Shown here: positions 1-4,751 of the stretch, piece after piece | Layout: each line of letters opens with the position of its first letter | How positions within the stretch are numbered: the stretch's first letter is position 1 | DNA from: RGIG1995 sp045658315 | GTDB lineage: Bacteria; Bacillota; Clostridia; Oscillospirales; CAG-272 | Reading direction: 5' to 3' | Length of the DNA stretch: 5,791 bases | Assembly: GCA_045658315.1 (NCBI GenBank) | Contig: JAZOUV010000002.1 | Span: 1 to 5,791 of the forward strand | Notes under the pieces: model-generated | Databases searched by the model: none | Seen by the model: only the letters and a program-made list of their open reading frames with translations | Told to the model about the DNA's origin: nothing | Position numbers and translations under genes: made by a program

Positions 1-448
1 TAAGCGCACGGAAACCCTCATCGTTGCGTGCCGCATACAACCGATTTTTCGACACCACCTCTTTAGTCACAACCAAGTCAGGTCGACGCATTTTCAGTTT
101 CTGCAACACCGTTTCATTTGTTTCGCCAGGCTTGAACGTAAAAGTCATTCTATTTTTACGAAAACCCACCACACCAAACGATGTCCGCAAACATTTCGTT
201 GAGCGAAAAAGTTTCTTACGATTCGATTCAGCGATTTGTTGCACAGCCGATAGCGCAGTATCGCGTTCAGGTTTCAGCGTTTTCAGTTCAGCCTCGTGTC
301 GGTCGCGAGTCTCCACCAAGTCCTGATTGAGCGACACATTCCCCTGTGTCAACGCAGCCGATTTCAAAGCATAGTTAGCAACAGCAACCGCAATTTCCCT
401 TTGTTCTGGACTCTCAATGTCCGCAATAGATTTAGTTTTTTTTACCAT
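1..448 (-). CDS. gam: Mu Gam-like host-nuclease inhibitor / DNA-end-binding protein (C-terminus cut by window edge)
   Basis: Reading leftward from an ATG at 448-446 gives 149 residues with no stop before the window edge. Mu Gam proteins are about 170-175 residues, so perhaps 20 or more are missing. Gam is a Ku-like dimer that coats double-stranded DNA ends and protects phage DNA from host exonucleases; this role is known for the family. What can be seen: a charged, probably coiled-coil helix at about residues 40-82, then KLFRSTKCLRTSFGVVGFRK (79-98), which matches the Gam pattern of a short basic stretch followed by a beta strand with G-x-V-G-F-R, then a segment with PDLVVTKEVVSKNRL (123-137) resembling the family's LV-x-x-K-x-E-V-x-K stretch. 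The start sits just after an AT-rich leader, and no longer in-frame start is evident. It is the first gene of a leftward unit divergent from the repressor, the position expected for an early operon. I am fairly sure of the family; activity is inferred. Confidence 0.85.
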   Translation of the reverse strand, partial: MVKKTKSIADIESPEQREIAVAVANYALKSAALTQGNVSLNQDLVETRDRHEAELKTLKPERDTALSAVQQIAESNRKKLFRSTKCLRTSFGVVGFRKNRMTFTFKPGETNETVLQKLKMRRPDLVVTKEVVSKNRLYAARNDEGFRAL

Positions 449-488
449 AATAAATAAAATTTTATAATTAAAATATATAAAAAAACAC

Positions 489-500
489 TCAAATATTTGA
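489..500. promoter_or_regulatory. Palindromic operator candidate in the repressor/gam switch region
   Basis: TCAAATATTTGA is a perfect 12-bp palindrome that overlaps the TTTG -33 box of the rightward promoter. Ten of its bases (TCAAATATTT) recur at 537-546, so the two copies flank the -7 box and start 48 bp apart. That placement is what one expects for a dimeric repressor regulating its own promoter. Binding is inferred; AT-rich DNA yields such palindromes by chance more often than balanced DNA. Confidence 0.45.
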
Positions 501-527
501 TTATATGCAAAAAAAGCATTAACTTTG
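496..527 (+). promoter_or_regulatory. Bacteroidetes-type promoter for the repressor
   Basis: TTTG at 496-499, a 20-base spacer and TAACTTTG at 520-527 match the Bacteroidetes primary sigma consensus (TTTG, 19-21 bases, TAnnTTTG) exactly. Transcription would start near 533-535 and leave a leader of about 130 bases before the repressor ATG at 663. A weaker -7-like TAACTCTG at 617-624 lacks a -33 box. Confidence 0.7.
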
Positions 528-624
528 CACCCAAATTCAAATATTTATTTTCAAACATCAAGATATAAGTACATGATTTTTCATTTTCGCGTCTTCTTGT
601 CTTCCTGTTTTTGATTTAACTCTG

Positions 625-655
625 CAAAATTATATATAAAATTTCATATATAAAA
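625..655 (-). promoter_or_regulatory. Possible leftward early promoter for gam
   Basis: On the minus strand TAATTTTG (632 down to 625) fits TAnnTTTG. The -33 position (about 652-655) reads TTTT rather than TTTG, so the site is weaker than the rightward one. Its start near 618 would give gam a leader of about 170 bases and place it face to face with the repressor promoter, with transcripts overlapping at about 534-618. No better TAnnTTTG box was found on the minus strand between 449 and 624. Confidence 0.35.
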
Positions 656-656
656 T
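632..656. repeat. 11-bp direct repeat upstream of the repressor start
   Basis: ATATATAAAAT occurs at 632-642 and again at 646-656, a 14-bp period, and its first ten bases recur at 473-482. The pair fills the space between the -7 and -33 positions of the proposed leftward promoter and ends seven bases before the repressor ATG, so a protein bound here could affect both genes. It may be only low-complexity AT-rich DNA. Confidence 0.4.
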
Positions 657-662
657 AGCAAA

Positions 663-1301
663 ATGGAACAACTTGCAAAAACAAAAAAACGCATTTTGCA
701 ATATCTTGAATACAAAGGTATTACAAAACGACAATTTTGCGAAACCACAAATATCTCCTATCCTAACCTATTGGGAAAATCACTCGAAAGCGAGTTTGGA
801 GGGGCTCAAATCAGTGAAATTTTATCACATTTTTCCGAAATTTCGCCCGATTGGCTACTTTTAGGTGTCGGAAGTATGCTCCGCACAGCCGAGCCACATA
901 CCATTCCACTCATCACAGCAAAAGCCCTTGCAGGACCAAACGGATGGGACACCGATGGCGAACTCCCAGCCAACTGCCCACGCTATGTAGCACCCGACAT
1001 ACACGGAGCAAGAGCCGATTTCATGATACAAGTCTATGGCGACTCCATGCTTCCACGCTATCATAGTGGCGACATCGTGATGTGTCAGTTCGTGCGCGAA
1101 AAAGACTTTTTGCAATGGGGCAAAATCTATGTCGTTGATTCCGAGCAAGGAGCAATGATAAAACGCCTCTGCTGCGACCCCGACAACGAAGACTGCGTGT
1201 TACTCAAATCCGAAAATCCCGACTACGCACCCATCCGCATCCCCAAAAACGAAATACGCCAACTCGCCCTTGTCGTAGGACTCTATCGCATCGAAGCATA
1301 A
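663..1301 (+). CDS. S24/LexA-type self-cleaving phage repressor
   Basis: The 212-residue product has an N-terminal helix-turn-helix domain (about residues 5-66, with the recognition region near ITKRQFCETTNISYPNL) and a C-terminal S24 peptidase domain (about 80-210). The catalytic serine is S128 in YGDSMLPRYHSGD and the lysine is K167 in GAMIKRL; the spacing of 39 is close to LexA's 37. ALAG at 88-91 provides an Ala-Gly bond (A90/G91) 37-38 residues before the serine, as in LexA and lambda CI, so RecA-stimulated self-cleavage after DNA damage is expected. It probably maintains lysogeny by repressing the divergent gam operon and controlling itself through the palindromes at 489-546. The C-terminal half is notably richer in G+C than the N-terminal half, as if the DNA-binding domain had been exchanged. 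A host regulator of the same architecture is possible, but the gam neighbour favours the phage reading. Confidence 0.88.
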   Translation: MEQLAKTKKRILQYLEYKGITKRQFCETTNISYPNLLGKSLESEFGGAQISEILSHFSEISPDWLLLGVGSMLRTAEPHTIPLITAKALAGPNGWDTDGELPANCPRYVAPDIHGARADFMIQVYGDSMLPRYHSGDIVMCQFVREKDFLQWGKIYVVDSEQGAMIKRLCCDPDNEDCVLLKSENPDYAPIRIPKNEIRQLALVVGLYRIEA

Positions 1302-1307
1302 ACAGAG

Positions 1308-1364
1308 TTAGCGACAAAAACGACAAAAACGACAAAAACGACACGCCTTATATTTTGTCGTTTT
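1308..1364. repeat. TGTCG 9-bp repeat array, cluster A
   Basis: Read on the minus strand from 1343 to 1308 there are four adjoining 9-mers: TGTCGTTTT three times, then TGTCGCTAA. A fifth copy, TGTCGTTTT, lies on the plus strand at 1356-1364, facing the others across a 12-bp gap. The array starts seven bases after the repressor stop. Tandem short sites beginning with TGTC and oriented inward are typical of ends bound by DDE transposases of the Mu/Tn7 superfamily. In Mu the repressor gene is likewise transcribed toward the nearby left end. That this is a transposase site is inferred. Confidence 0.75.
1326..1364. terminator. Hairpin that could terminate repressor transcription
   Basis: AAAACGACAAAA (1326-1337) and TTTTGTCGTTTT (1353-1364) are perfectly complementary over 12 bp with a 15-base loop. 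The stem arises from opposed copies of the 9-bp repeat, and the tandem copies allow alternative registers. It has few G-C pairs and the T run belongs to the stem itself, so terminator function is uncertain and the stem may simply reflect the repeat array. Confidence 0.3.
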
Positions 1365-1478
1365 CACCTCACGAATATAAGAATATTATACTATAAAAAA
1401 AAACGCGTACCTTATTAATAAATATTTATATATAATGTGTATTATATAATTTACAAAAACAATCCATAAATTTTTTAG
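1365..1478. other. AT-rich core between the two TGTCG repeat clusters
   Basis: This 114-base stretch is almost entirely A and T apart from short GC islands such as CGCGTACC near 1403-1411, and contains no open frame. Lying between two inverted repeat clusters, it could be an easily unwound segment of a replication origin, a bendable spacer between transposase sites, or target DNA between two elements. No DnaA box matching TTATCCACA was found. Confidence 0.45.
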
Positions 1479-1517
1479 AAAACGACACACTGTCACTAAT
1501 GTCGCTAATGTCGCTAA
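1479..1517. repeat. TGTCG 9-bp repeat array, cluster B
   Basis: AAAACGACA at 1479-1487 (TGTCGTTTT on the minus strand) is followed after three bases (CAC) by three adjoining plus-strand 9-mers: TGTCACTAA (1491-1499), TGTCGCTAA (1500-1508) and TGTCGCTAA (1509-1517). Cluster B mirrors cluster A: each has a tandem run on its outer side and one opposed copy on its inner side. The CA/TG dinucleotides meeting at 1486-1492 are the terminal bases used by Mu-family elements. Confidence 0.75.
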
Positions 1518-1610
1518 GCACCATCTCAAAAATCAACAATACCCACTCACAGTGTGTACTACCCAACAGCAACCCTCAAGCAACCTGCAAGCAAGCAAAC
1601 ATTCAAAAAC

Positions 1611-1633
1611 AATACACAACGAGAATGTGTATT
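1611..1633. repeat. Inverted repeat upstream of the HNH gene
   Basis: AATACACA (1611-1618) and TGTGTATT (1626-1633) form a perfect 8-bp inverted repeat with a 7-base spacer, 35 bases before the HNH start. AATGTGTATT from its right arm occurs again at 1434-1443. It may be an operator for the accessory operon or a weak hairpin. The rest of 1518-1668 holds no recognisable gene or clear TAnnTTTG promoter. Confidence 0.4.
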
Positions 1634-1668
1634 TTGAGAAAAAATAAAAATATTAAAAATCTTTTATC

Positions 1669-2685
1669 ATGGAATACAAAGAAAAATTAGATGATTATAC
1701 AGAGGTTAGACGTTGTTTTTACAAAGGAGAATATTATCAAGTTAGGGATAATGGTGCTATTTTGAGAGAAGCAAAAAATCCGTCGAAACCAAGAAAGTGG
1801 GATGAAATATGGACATTCGGCACGAAGAACGAAGAGACTGGATATATGTATTTTTCTTCATCGGTGAGGGTGCATATTGTGGTGGCTTATGCATTTTTAG
1901 GAGAAAAGGACTCGAAAGAATTTGTTGTGGACCATAAAGATACGAATAGATGCAATAATAGAGTTGATAATCTCCGATGGCTGACAAGATTGGATAATGT
2001 TTTAAATAATCCGATTACACGTGCAAAAGTAGAGCATTTATGCGGTGGAGATATTCAAAAATTTATTGACAATCCTCGATGCCTACAGGAAAACAAGTCG
2101 AAACAAGATGTTGCGTGGATGCGTCCTGTTAGCAAAGAAGAAAGTGATATGACAAAAGAAAATTTTGAAAAATTAAGAGAAAACCCAAAGTCAAGCGAAA
2201 GTGAAAAAAGCGAAAAGGGGCGCATTGGAGAATGGATTTTTCAAAAACACAACCAGCAGAATAACAAATATATAGCACAAGAAATTATTTCTAATAGCAA
2301 TGAAATTATACTTGACTCGCTAACGCCATTTGCAAGACAAAAAAATTGGAAAACGCTCACAGAATTTCCTCTAACTCCGAAGAAAGAGAATAGTACGATT
2401 GAAGATTATTTTAATAATTTAGAGAAAGGTGCTGTGATTATTGAAAATAGATATGGACAGAGGCATATAGTTGATTTTGCGCTTCATAATGGTGTTTTAT
2501 TGATAAAGACATTTGCAGAGCAAGATGTGAAACAACATGGATTTTTAACAATCACGCTGGATAATGATGGATTTTTTGTGCATGATGGGAAAATGTTTTT
2601 CTCAGAAATAGCTGCCTCGCGCGAAATGGTGCTCGCTCAGGGTAAAGAATGGACTGGAGGTGATTGCGTTGATGACTACTGTTGA
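1669..2685 (+). CDS. NUMOD-like HNH endonuclease with a long uncharacterised C-terminal region
   Basis: The 338-residue product has an N-terminal half typical of HNH homing-type nucleases: a strand pair with YYQVRDNGAILR (22-33), then VRVHIVVAYAFLG (66-78) and the metal-binding core VVDHKDTNRCNNRVDNLRWL (86-105), with H89 and N97/N101 as the likely active-site residues and N110 in the trailing helix. Such domains nick or cut double-stranded DNA. Residues 140-185 are polar, charged and probably a flexible linker. A separate C-terminal domain (about 186-338) contains the segment LTPFARQKNWKTLTEFPL (218-235) and ends in a conspicuous WTGGDCVDDYC; I associate similar tails with Bacteroidales HNH proteins, but from memory only. 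The gene is richer in A+T than gam or the repressor and is followed 23 bases later by the next gene, so the pair is probably one transferred unit. It could be a free-standing homing nuclease or a defence or competition nuclease. Confidence 0.75.
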   Translation: MEYKEKLDDYTEVRRCFYKGEYYQVRDNGAILREAKNPSKPRKWDEIWTFGTKNEETGYMYFSSSVRVHIVVAYAFLGEKDSKEFVVDHKDTNRCNNRVDNLRWLTRLDNVLNNPITRAKVEHLCGGDIQKFIDNPRCLQENKSKQDVAWMRPVSKEESDMTKENFEKLRENPKSSESEKSEKGRIGEWIFQKHNQQNNKYIAQEIISNSNEIILDSLTPFARQKNWKTLTEFPLTPKKENSTIEDYFNNLEKGAVIIENRYGQRHIVDFALHNGVLLIKTFAEQDVKQHGFLTITLDNDGFFVHDGKMFFSEIAASREMVLAQGKEWTGGDCVDDYC

Positions 2686-2708
2686 ATTATAAATGACAAT
2701 ATAGGCAT

Positions 2709-3467
2709 ATGTTAGTAACGTCAATGTCGTGCAAAGAGATGTTTTATAATCTCGCATCCGACAAAGAAAAAGTTGATATAAAAAAGGAATATTTGCGCTC
2801 TCGAGCAATTAAAGAGTTGAAGAAAAAGAGCAAATTTCCTGCTTATGTATGGTATGAATATAAAATTCCTACGACACAAAATAAATATTTTATATTCTTT
2901 TATGCGGCAAATAGATGGATGGTTGAAAAGCCCGAAGTAGAATCTTTTTGTGAGTTGTTCGATGATAATAAGCGGTTTATTATAAAATGGGGAGTCTGTC
3001 CTTATAAACACTGCGAAAACAGAGAACCTATGCTTTTACCTCAAATACACGCTTATTCAAGTCATTTTTTTCAACGATACAAAGAGCGTTGCTTGAAGGA
3101 TGAAACACTATCTACGAACGATGTAATTTATCGTTATTTTGCTCGAAATGGTAAAGATTTTTTTCCTATTAAAATAACAAACGAAATAAATAATAATATT
3201 GAAAAATATGGCATAGCAGGGGAAATTGGTTGTATTGTTACAGATGGTTTTTGCTTCATACAATCAAATTTGGAAGGTACTCCGGGCGAAAATAGAATTG
3301 ACGATAAGATTGATGCTATGATGTTAATTTACACCACGTTTATCTCGAAAAATGAGATGGGAGAAAGTCAATATGAAGCAATAAAAGCAGGGCAAAAGAC
3401 AGCACTTTCATACTTAAAAGATTTTTGCGAAAAATATAAGGATAGGGATTTTGAATTAGAAAAATAA
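2709..3467 (+). CDS. Uncharacterised protein with an HxxSSHFxxRYxER motif
   Basis: I do not recognise a named family. The 252-residue product has no signal peptide or membrane segment, so it should be cytoplasmic. A lysine-rich helical start (about 18-42) is followed by an aromatic beta-rich stretch (44-70), then the most distinctive segment, HAYSSHFFQRYKERCLKD (114-131), with H114, H119, R123 and R127 as candidate functional residues. YRYFARNGKDFFPI (141-154) and GEIGCIVTDGFCFIQ (171-185) resemble a helix followed by a compact beta sheet; the C-terminal part is helical and charged. The start at 2709 lies 23 bases after the HNH stop; the ATG at 2724 is an alternative that loses five residues. 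Similar A+T content, shared strand and a terminator at 3490 point to one operon with the HNH gene. A partner, immunity or regulatory role is possible but unsupported. Confidence 0.7.
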   Translation: MLVTSMSCKEMFYNLASDKEKVDIKKEYLRSRAIKELKKKSKFPAYVWYEYKIPTTQNKYFIFFYAANRWMVEKPEVESFCELFDDNKRFIIKWGVCPYKHCENREPMLLPQIHAYSSHFFQRYKERCLKDETLSTNDVIYRYFARNGKDFFPIKITNEINNNIEKYGIAGEIGCIVTDGFCFIQSNLEGTPGENRIDDKIDAMMLIYTTFISKNEMGESQYEAIKAGQKTALSYLKDFCEKYKDRDFELEK

Positions 3468-3489
3468 TTAGGGTCATAAAGAGACAAAG

Positions 3490-3524
3490 AAACGCCACTT
3501 CACGATGTGTGAGGTGGCGTTTTT
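3490..3524. terminator. Bidirectional intrinsic terminator
   Basis: AAACGCCACTTCAC (3490-3503) pairs with GTGAGGTGGCGTTT (3509-3522) over 14 bp including one G-U pair, with a 5-base loop, and is followed by T and AT-rich sequence to 3530. On the other strand the same stem is followed by TTTCTTTGT. It separates the rightward HNH operon from the leftward lipoprotein gene and should stop transcription from both. Confidence 0.88.
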
Positions 3525-3547
3525 ATATTTAATTAATTTTAAGTCGT

Positions 3548-3954
3548 TTAAAAATCTATTGTATATGATGCGCTATTCCAACCTGTTGCTTTTTGAGCAA
3601 AAGGTCCTCCATTTTTGGAAACCTCAATTATATTGTCAGCGCCCCCATCTTCATTTCTTACATGAGCTCTAAATCCCTTACTGACAGGACCAATAGTAAC
3701 AGTCCAATTTTTGATTTGGTATCCTTCTGATGCAGTTTTTGTACCATGAACATCAGCATAAACAATATCACTAAACCCTCTATATGGATATGGCATTCCT
3801 TTAATTGTGTACTTTACATAATATTCGGCACTTGGCTCTCGATTAGTGTTGTTATCTCCATTTCCAGATGGTGGATTAGGGGTACTCCAACTACAAGATG
3901 CAGCCAATACGGATAGAGAAAATGCAAGAAAAAAAGCTTTAAATAGTTTTTCAT
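3548..3954 (-). CDS. Small surface lipoprotein, frame broken at a homopolymer in the signal peptide
   Basis: Leftward gene ending with TAA at 3550-3548. Its body frame is open upstream to an ATG at 4030, but that start lies upstream of the likely promoter (-7 box at 4004-3997) and gives a poor N-terminus. The ATG at 3954 reads MKNYLKLFF and then leaves the body frame at seven T on the coding strand (A7 at 3929-3935). One additional T would give MKNYLKLFFLAFSLSVLAAS followed by cysteine, a textbook lipoprotein signal, and a 135-residue protein. The mature part starts with a polar Ser/Pro/Gly/Asn/Asp linker (about 20 residues), then a compact beta-rich domain of about 90 residues with YYVKYTIKG and WTVTIG. 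This may be a sequencing error, an inactivated gene or a phase-variable one. Its own promoter and terminator suggest a lysogenic-conversion passenger, possibly for superinfection exclusion; no family was recognised. Confidence 0.65.
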
Positions 3955-3996
3955 AGCAGTAGAATTTAATTAAGATGAAACATTTTTTTTGTGTTG

Positions 3997-4004
3997 CAAA
4001 GATA
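3997..4004 (-). promoter_or_regulatory. -7 box of the lipoprotein gene promoter
   Basis: TATCTTTG on the minus strand (4004 to 3997) fits TAnnTTTG. A matching TTTG -33 box is not evident. Transcription would start near 3990, about 36 bases before the ATG at 3954, and would exclude the farther upstream ATG at 4030 from the message. Confidence 0.55.
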
Positions 4005-4052
4005 GATAAAAAATCCGACACATTTATCATTTATACCACAATAAACAACATT

Positions 4053-4090
4053 AAACAGTCAAAACTGACTTAAACAGTCAGAAACAGTCA
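4053..4090. repeat. AAACAGTCA repeats upstream of the lysis promoter, probable activator site
   Basis: AAACAGTCA occurs at 4053-4061, 4072-4080 and 4082-4090, starting 19 and 10 bases apart, about one or two helical turns. A fourth, opposed copy of the core (TGACT at 4066-4070) forms an inverted repeat with AGTCA at 4057-4061. The last copy occupies the position where a -33 box would lie relative to the -7 box at 4110, so a bound activator could replace that contact. Mu late promoters depend in this way on the phage activator C; the protein used here is unknown. Confidence 0.6.
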
Positions 4091-4109
4091 GCGGGGTTTC
4101 GGAATGTTG

Positions 4110-4117
4110 TAACTTTG
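4110..4117 (+). promoter_or_regulatory. -7 box of the lysis operon promoter
   Basis: TAACTTTG is a full match to TAnnTTTG and identical to the box in the repressor promoter. No TTTG lies 19-21 bases upstream; that space holds the end of the AAACAGTCA repeats. Transcription would begin near 4124 and produce a leader of about 80 bases before the amidase start. Confidence 0.6.
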
Positions 4118-4126
4118 CAGCGTGAA

Positions 4127-4161
4127 AGTCAACAGTCGACAGTCAACAGACAACAGTCGCC
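4127..4161. repeat. Heptamer tandem repeat AGTCRAC, five units
   Basis: AGTCAAC, AGTCGAC, AGTCAAC, AGACAAC and AGTCGCC follow one another without gaps just downstream of the expected transcription start. Cyclically permuted, the unit is CAACAGT, which I recall as one of the short tandem repeat heptamers reported from cyanobacterial genomes. It lies in the amidase leader; its function is unknown. Confidence 0.7.
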
Positions 4162-4175
4162 GTTCGGCATTAAAA

Positions 4176-4203
4176 TTACTATTTACTCTTTACTAATTAC
4201 TAA
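4176..4203. repeat. Heptamer tandem repeat TTACTAW, four units
   Basis: TTACTAT, TTACTCT, TTACTAA and TTACTAA run without gaps and end two bases before the amidase ATG at 4206. This second heptamer array, unrelated in sequence to the one at 4127, makes up the ribosome-landing part of the leader. Changes in copy number would alter the leader by seven bases each. Confidence 0.65.
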
Positions 4204-4205
4204 TT

Positions 4206-4751
4206 ATGATTATACTTACCGCAGGACATACAGGTGCAGGCACAGGCGCACAATGCGCCACCACCCAATTCGATGAAGGAGCTGAAACGATTTGGCTTCG
4301 TGATAGGGTTGCTGAGATTTTGACAAATAAATATGGATTGCTTGTACTAATGGATGATGACAACGCTTCTCTCTCGTTAGTGAGAAAACAAATAGAAACA
4401 AACACAAAAGCAGAGGACATCCTCATTGATTTCCATTTCAACGCCCACACCAACCCCAACGCACGAGGCACAGAAACAATCGTACCTGACGATGCCACCG
4501 ACACCGAACTACGCATAGCATCTCGATTCGCTCACATCACAGCGCAAACATTAGAAATCCCTTTGAGATGTATTAAGTCGGAATCACAAACACCACACAA
4601 GAGGTTGGCAATGCTCCACCTTACACCGCAATCAATTATCCTCGAAGTCTGCTTCATCACATCTCCCGACGACACAGAAGCCTACCGCAAAAATCGATAC
4701 AAACTCGCAAACAAATTGGCTCAAACTATTGCAAAACTTGTGAAACCATGA
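4206..4751 (+). CDS. N-acetylmuramoyl-L-alanine amidase, phage endolysin (Amidase_3 type)
   Basis: The 181-residue product is a bare catalytic domain of the zinc-dependent Amidase_3 family, which cuts the bond between N-acetylmuramic acid and L-alanine in peptidoglycan. Visible motifs: TAGHTGAGTGA (5-15) with zinc ligand H8; DEGAE (23-27) with the second ligand E24 or E27; LIDFHFNAH (73-81) with H77; and ILEVCFITSPDD (145-156) with catalytic E147. There is no signal peptide, transmembrane start or cell-wall-binding domain, so it should accumulate in the cytoplasm and need a holin to reach the wall. No holin gene is seen in the window. The stop overlaps the next start (ATGA, 4748-4751), coupling it to a spanin-like protein and supporting a lysis role rather than cell-division remodelling. 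The start is the first ATG after the repeat-rich leader. Confidence 0.92.
   Translation: MIILTAGHTGAGTGAQCATTQFDEGAETIWLRDRVAEILTNKYGLLVLMDDDNASLSLVRKQIETNTKAEDILIDFHFNAHTNPNARGTETIVPDDATDTELRIASRFAHITAQTLEIPLRCIKSESQTPHKRLAMLHLTPQSIILEVCFITSPDDTEAYRKNRYKLANKLAQTIAKLVKP

Noticed and set aside
24..326. Open frame of 100 codons on the plus strand
   Set aside because: It lies antisense to gam, which reads through the same DNA with clear family motifs; its own product is serine/arginine-rich and unlike any protein I know.
861..1148. Leftward open frame of 95 codons inside the repressor gene
   Set aside because: It is antisense to the S24 peptidase domain, whose catalytic motifs are intact, and has no promoter of its own.
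1365..1478. A plasmid-type replication origin with iterons
   Set aside because: Iterons beside AT-rich DNA do fit, but no replication initiator gene or DnaA box is visible and the neighbours are Mu-like, so it is kept only as an alternative.
1308..1517. Reading the repeat arrays as a CRISPR
   Set aside because: The units are 9 bp, adjoin without spacers and occur in both orientations; CRISPR repeats are about 23-40 bp and separated by unique spacers.
1499..1690. Open frame of 63 codons starting in the TGTCG array
   Set aside because: Its first codons are the repeat itself, the product is low in complexity with no domain, and it runs into the HNH start in another frame.
3955..4030. Upstream in-frame extension of the lipoprotein gene to the ATG at 4030
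   Set aside because: The extension crosses the likely -7 box, places about 45 residues before the cysteine and gives no proper signal peptide; the ATG at 3954 fits far better once one base is allowed for.
4193..4516. Leftward open frame of 107 codons within the amidase gene
   Set aside because: It is antisense to the zinc-ligand motifs of a convincing amidase and has no supporting features.
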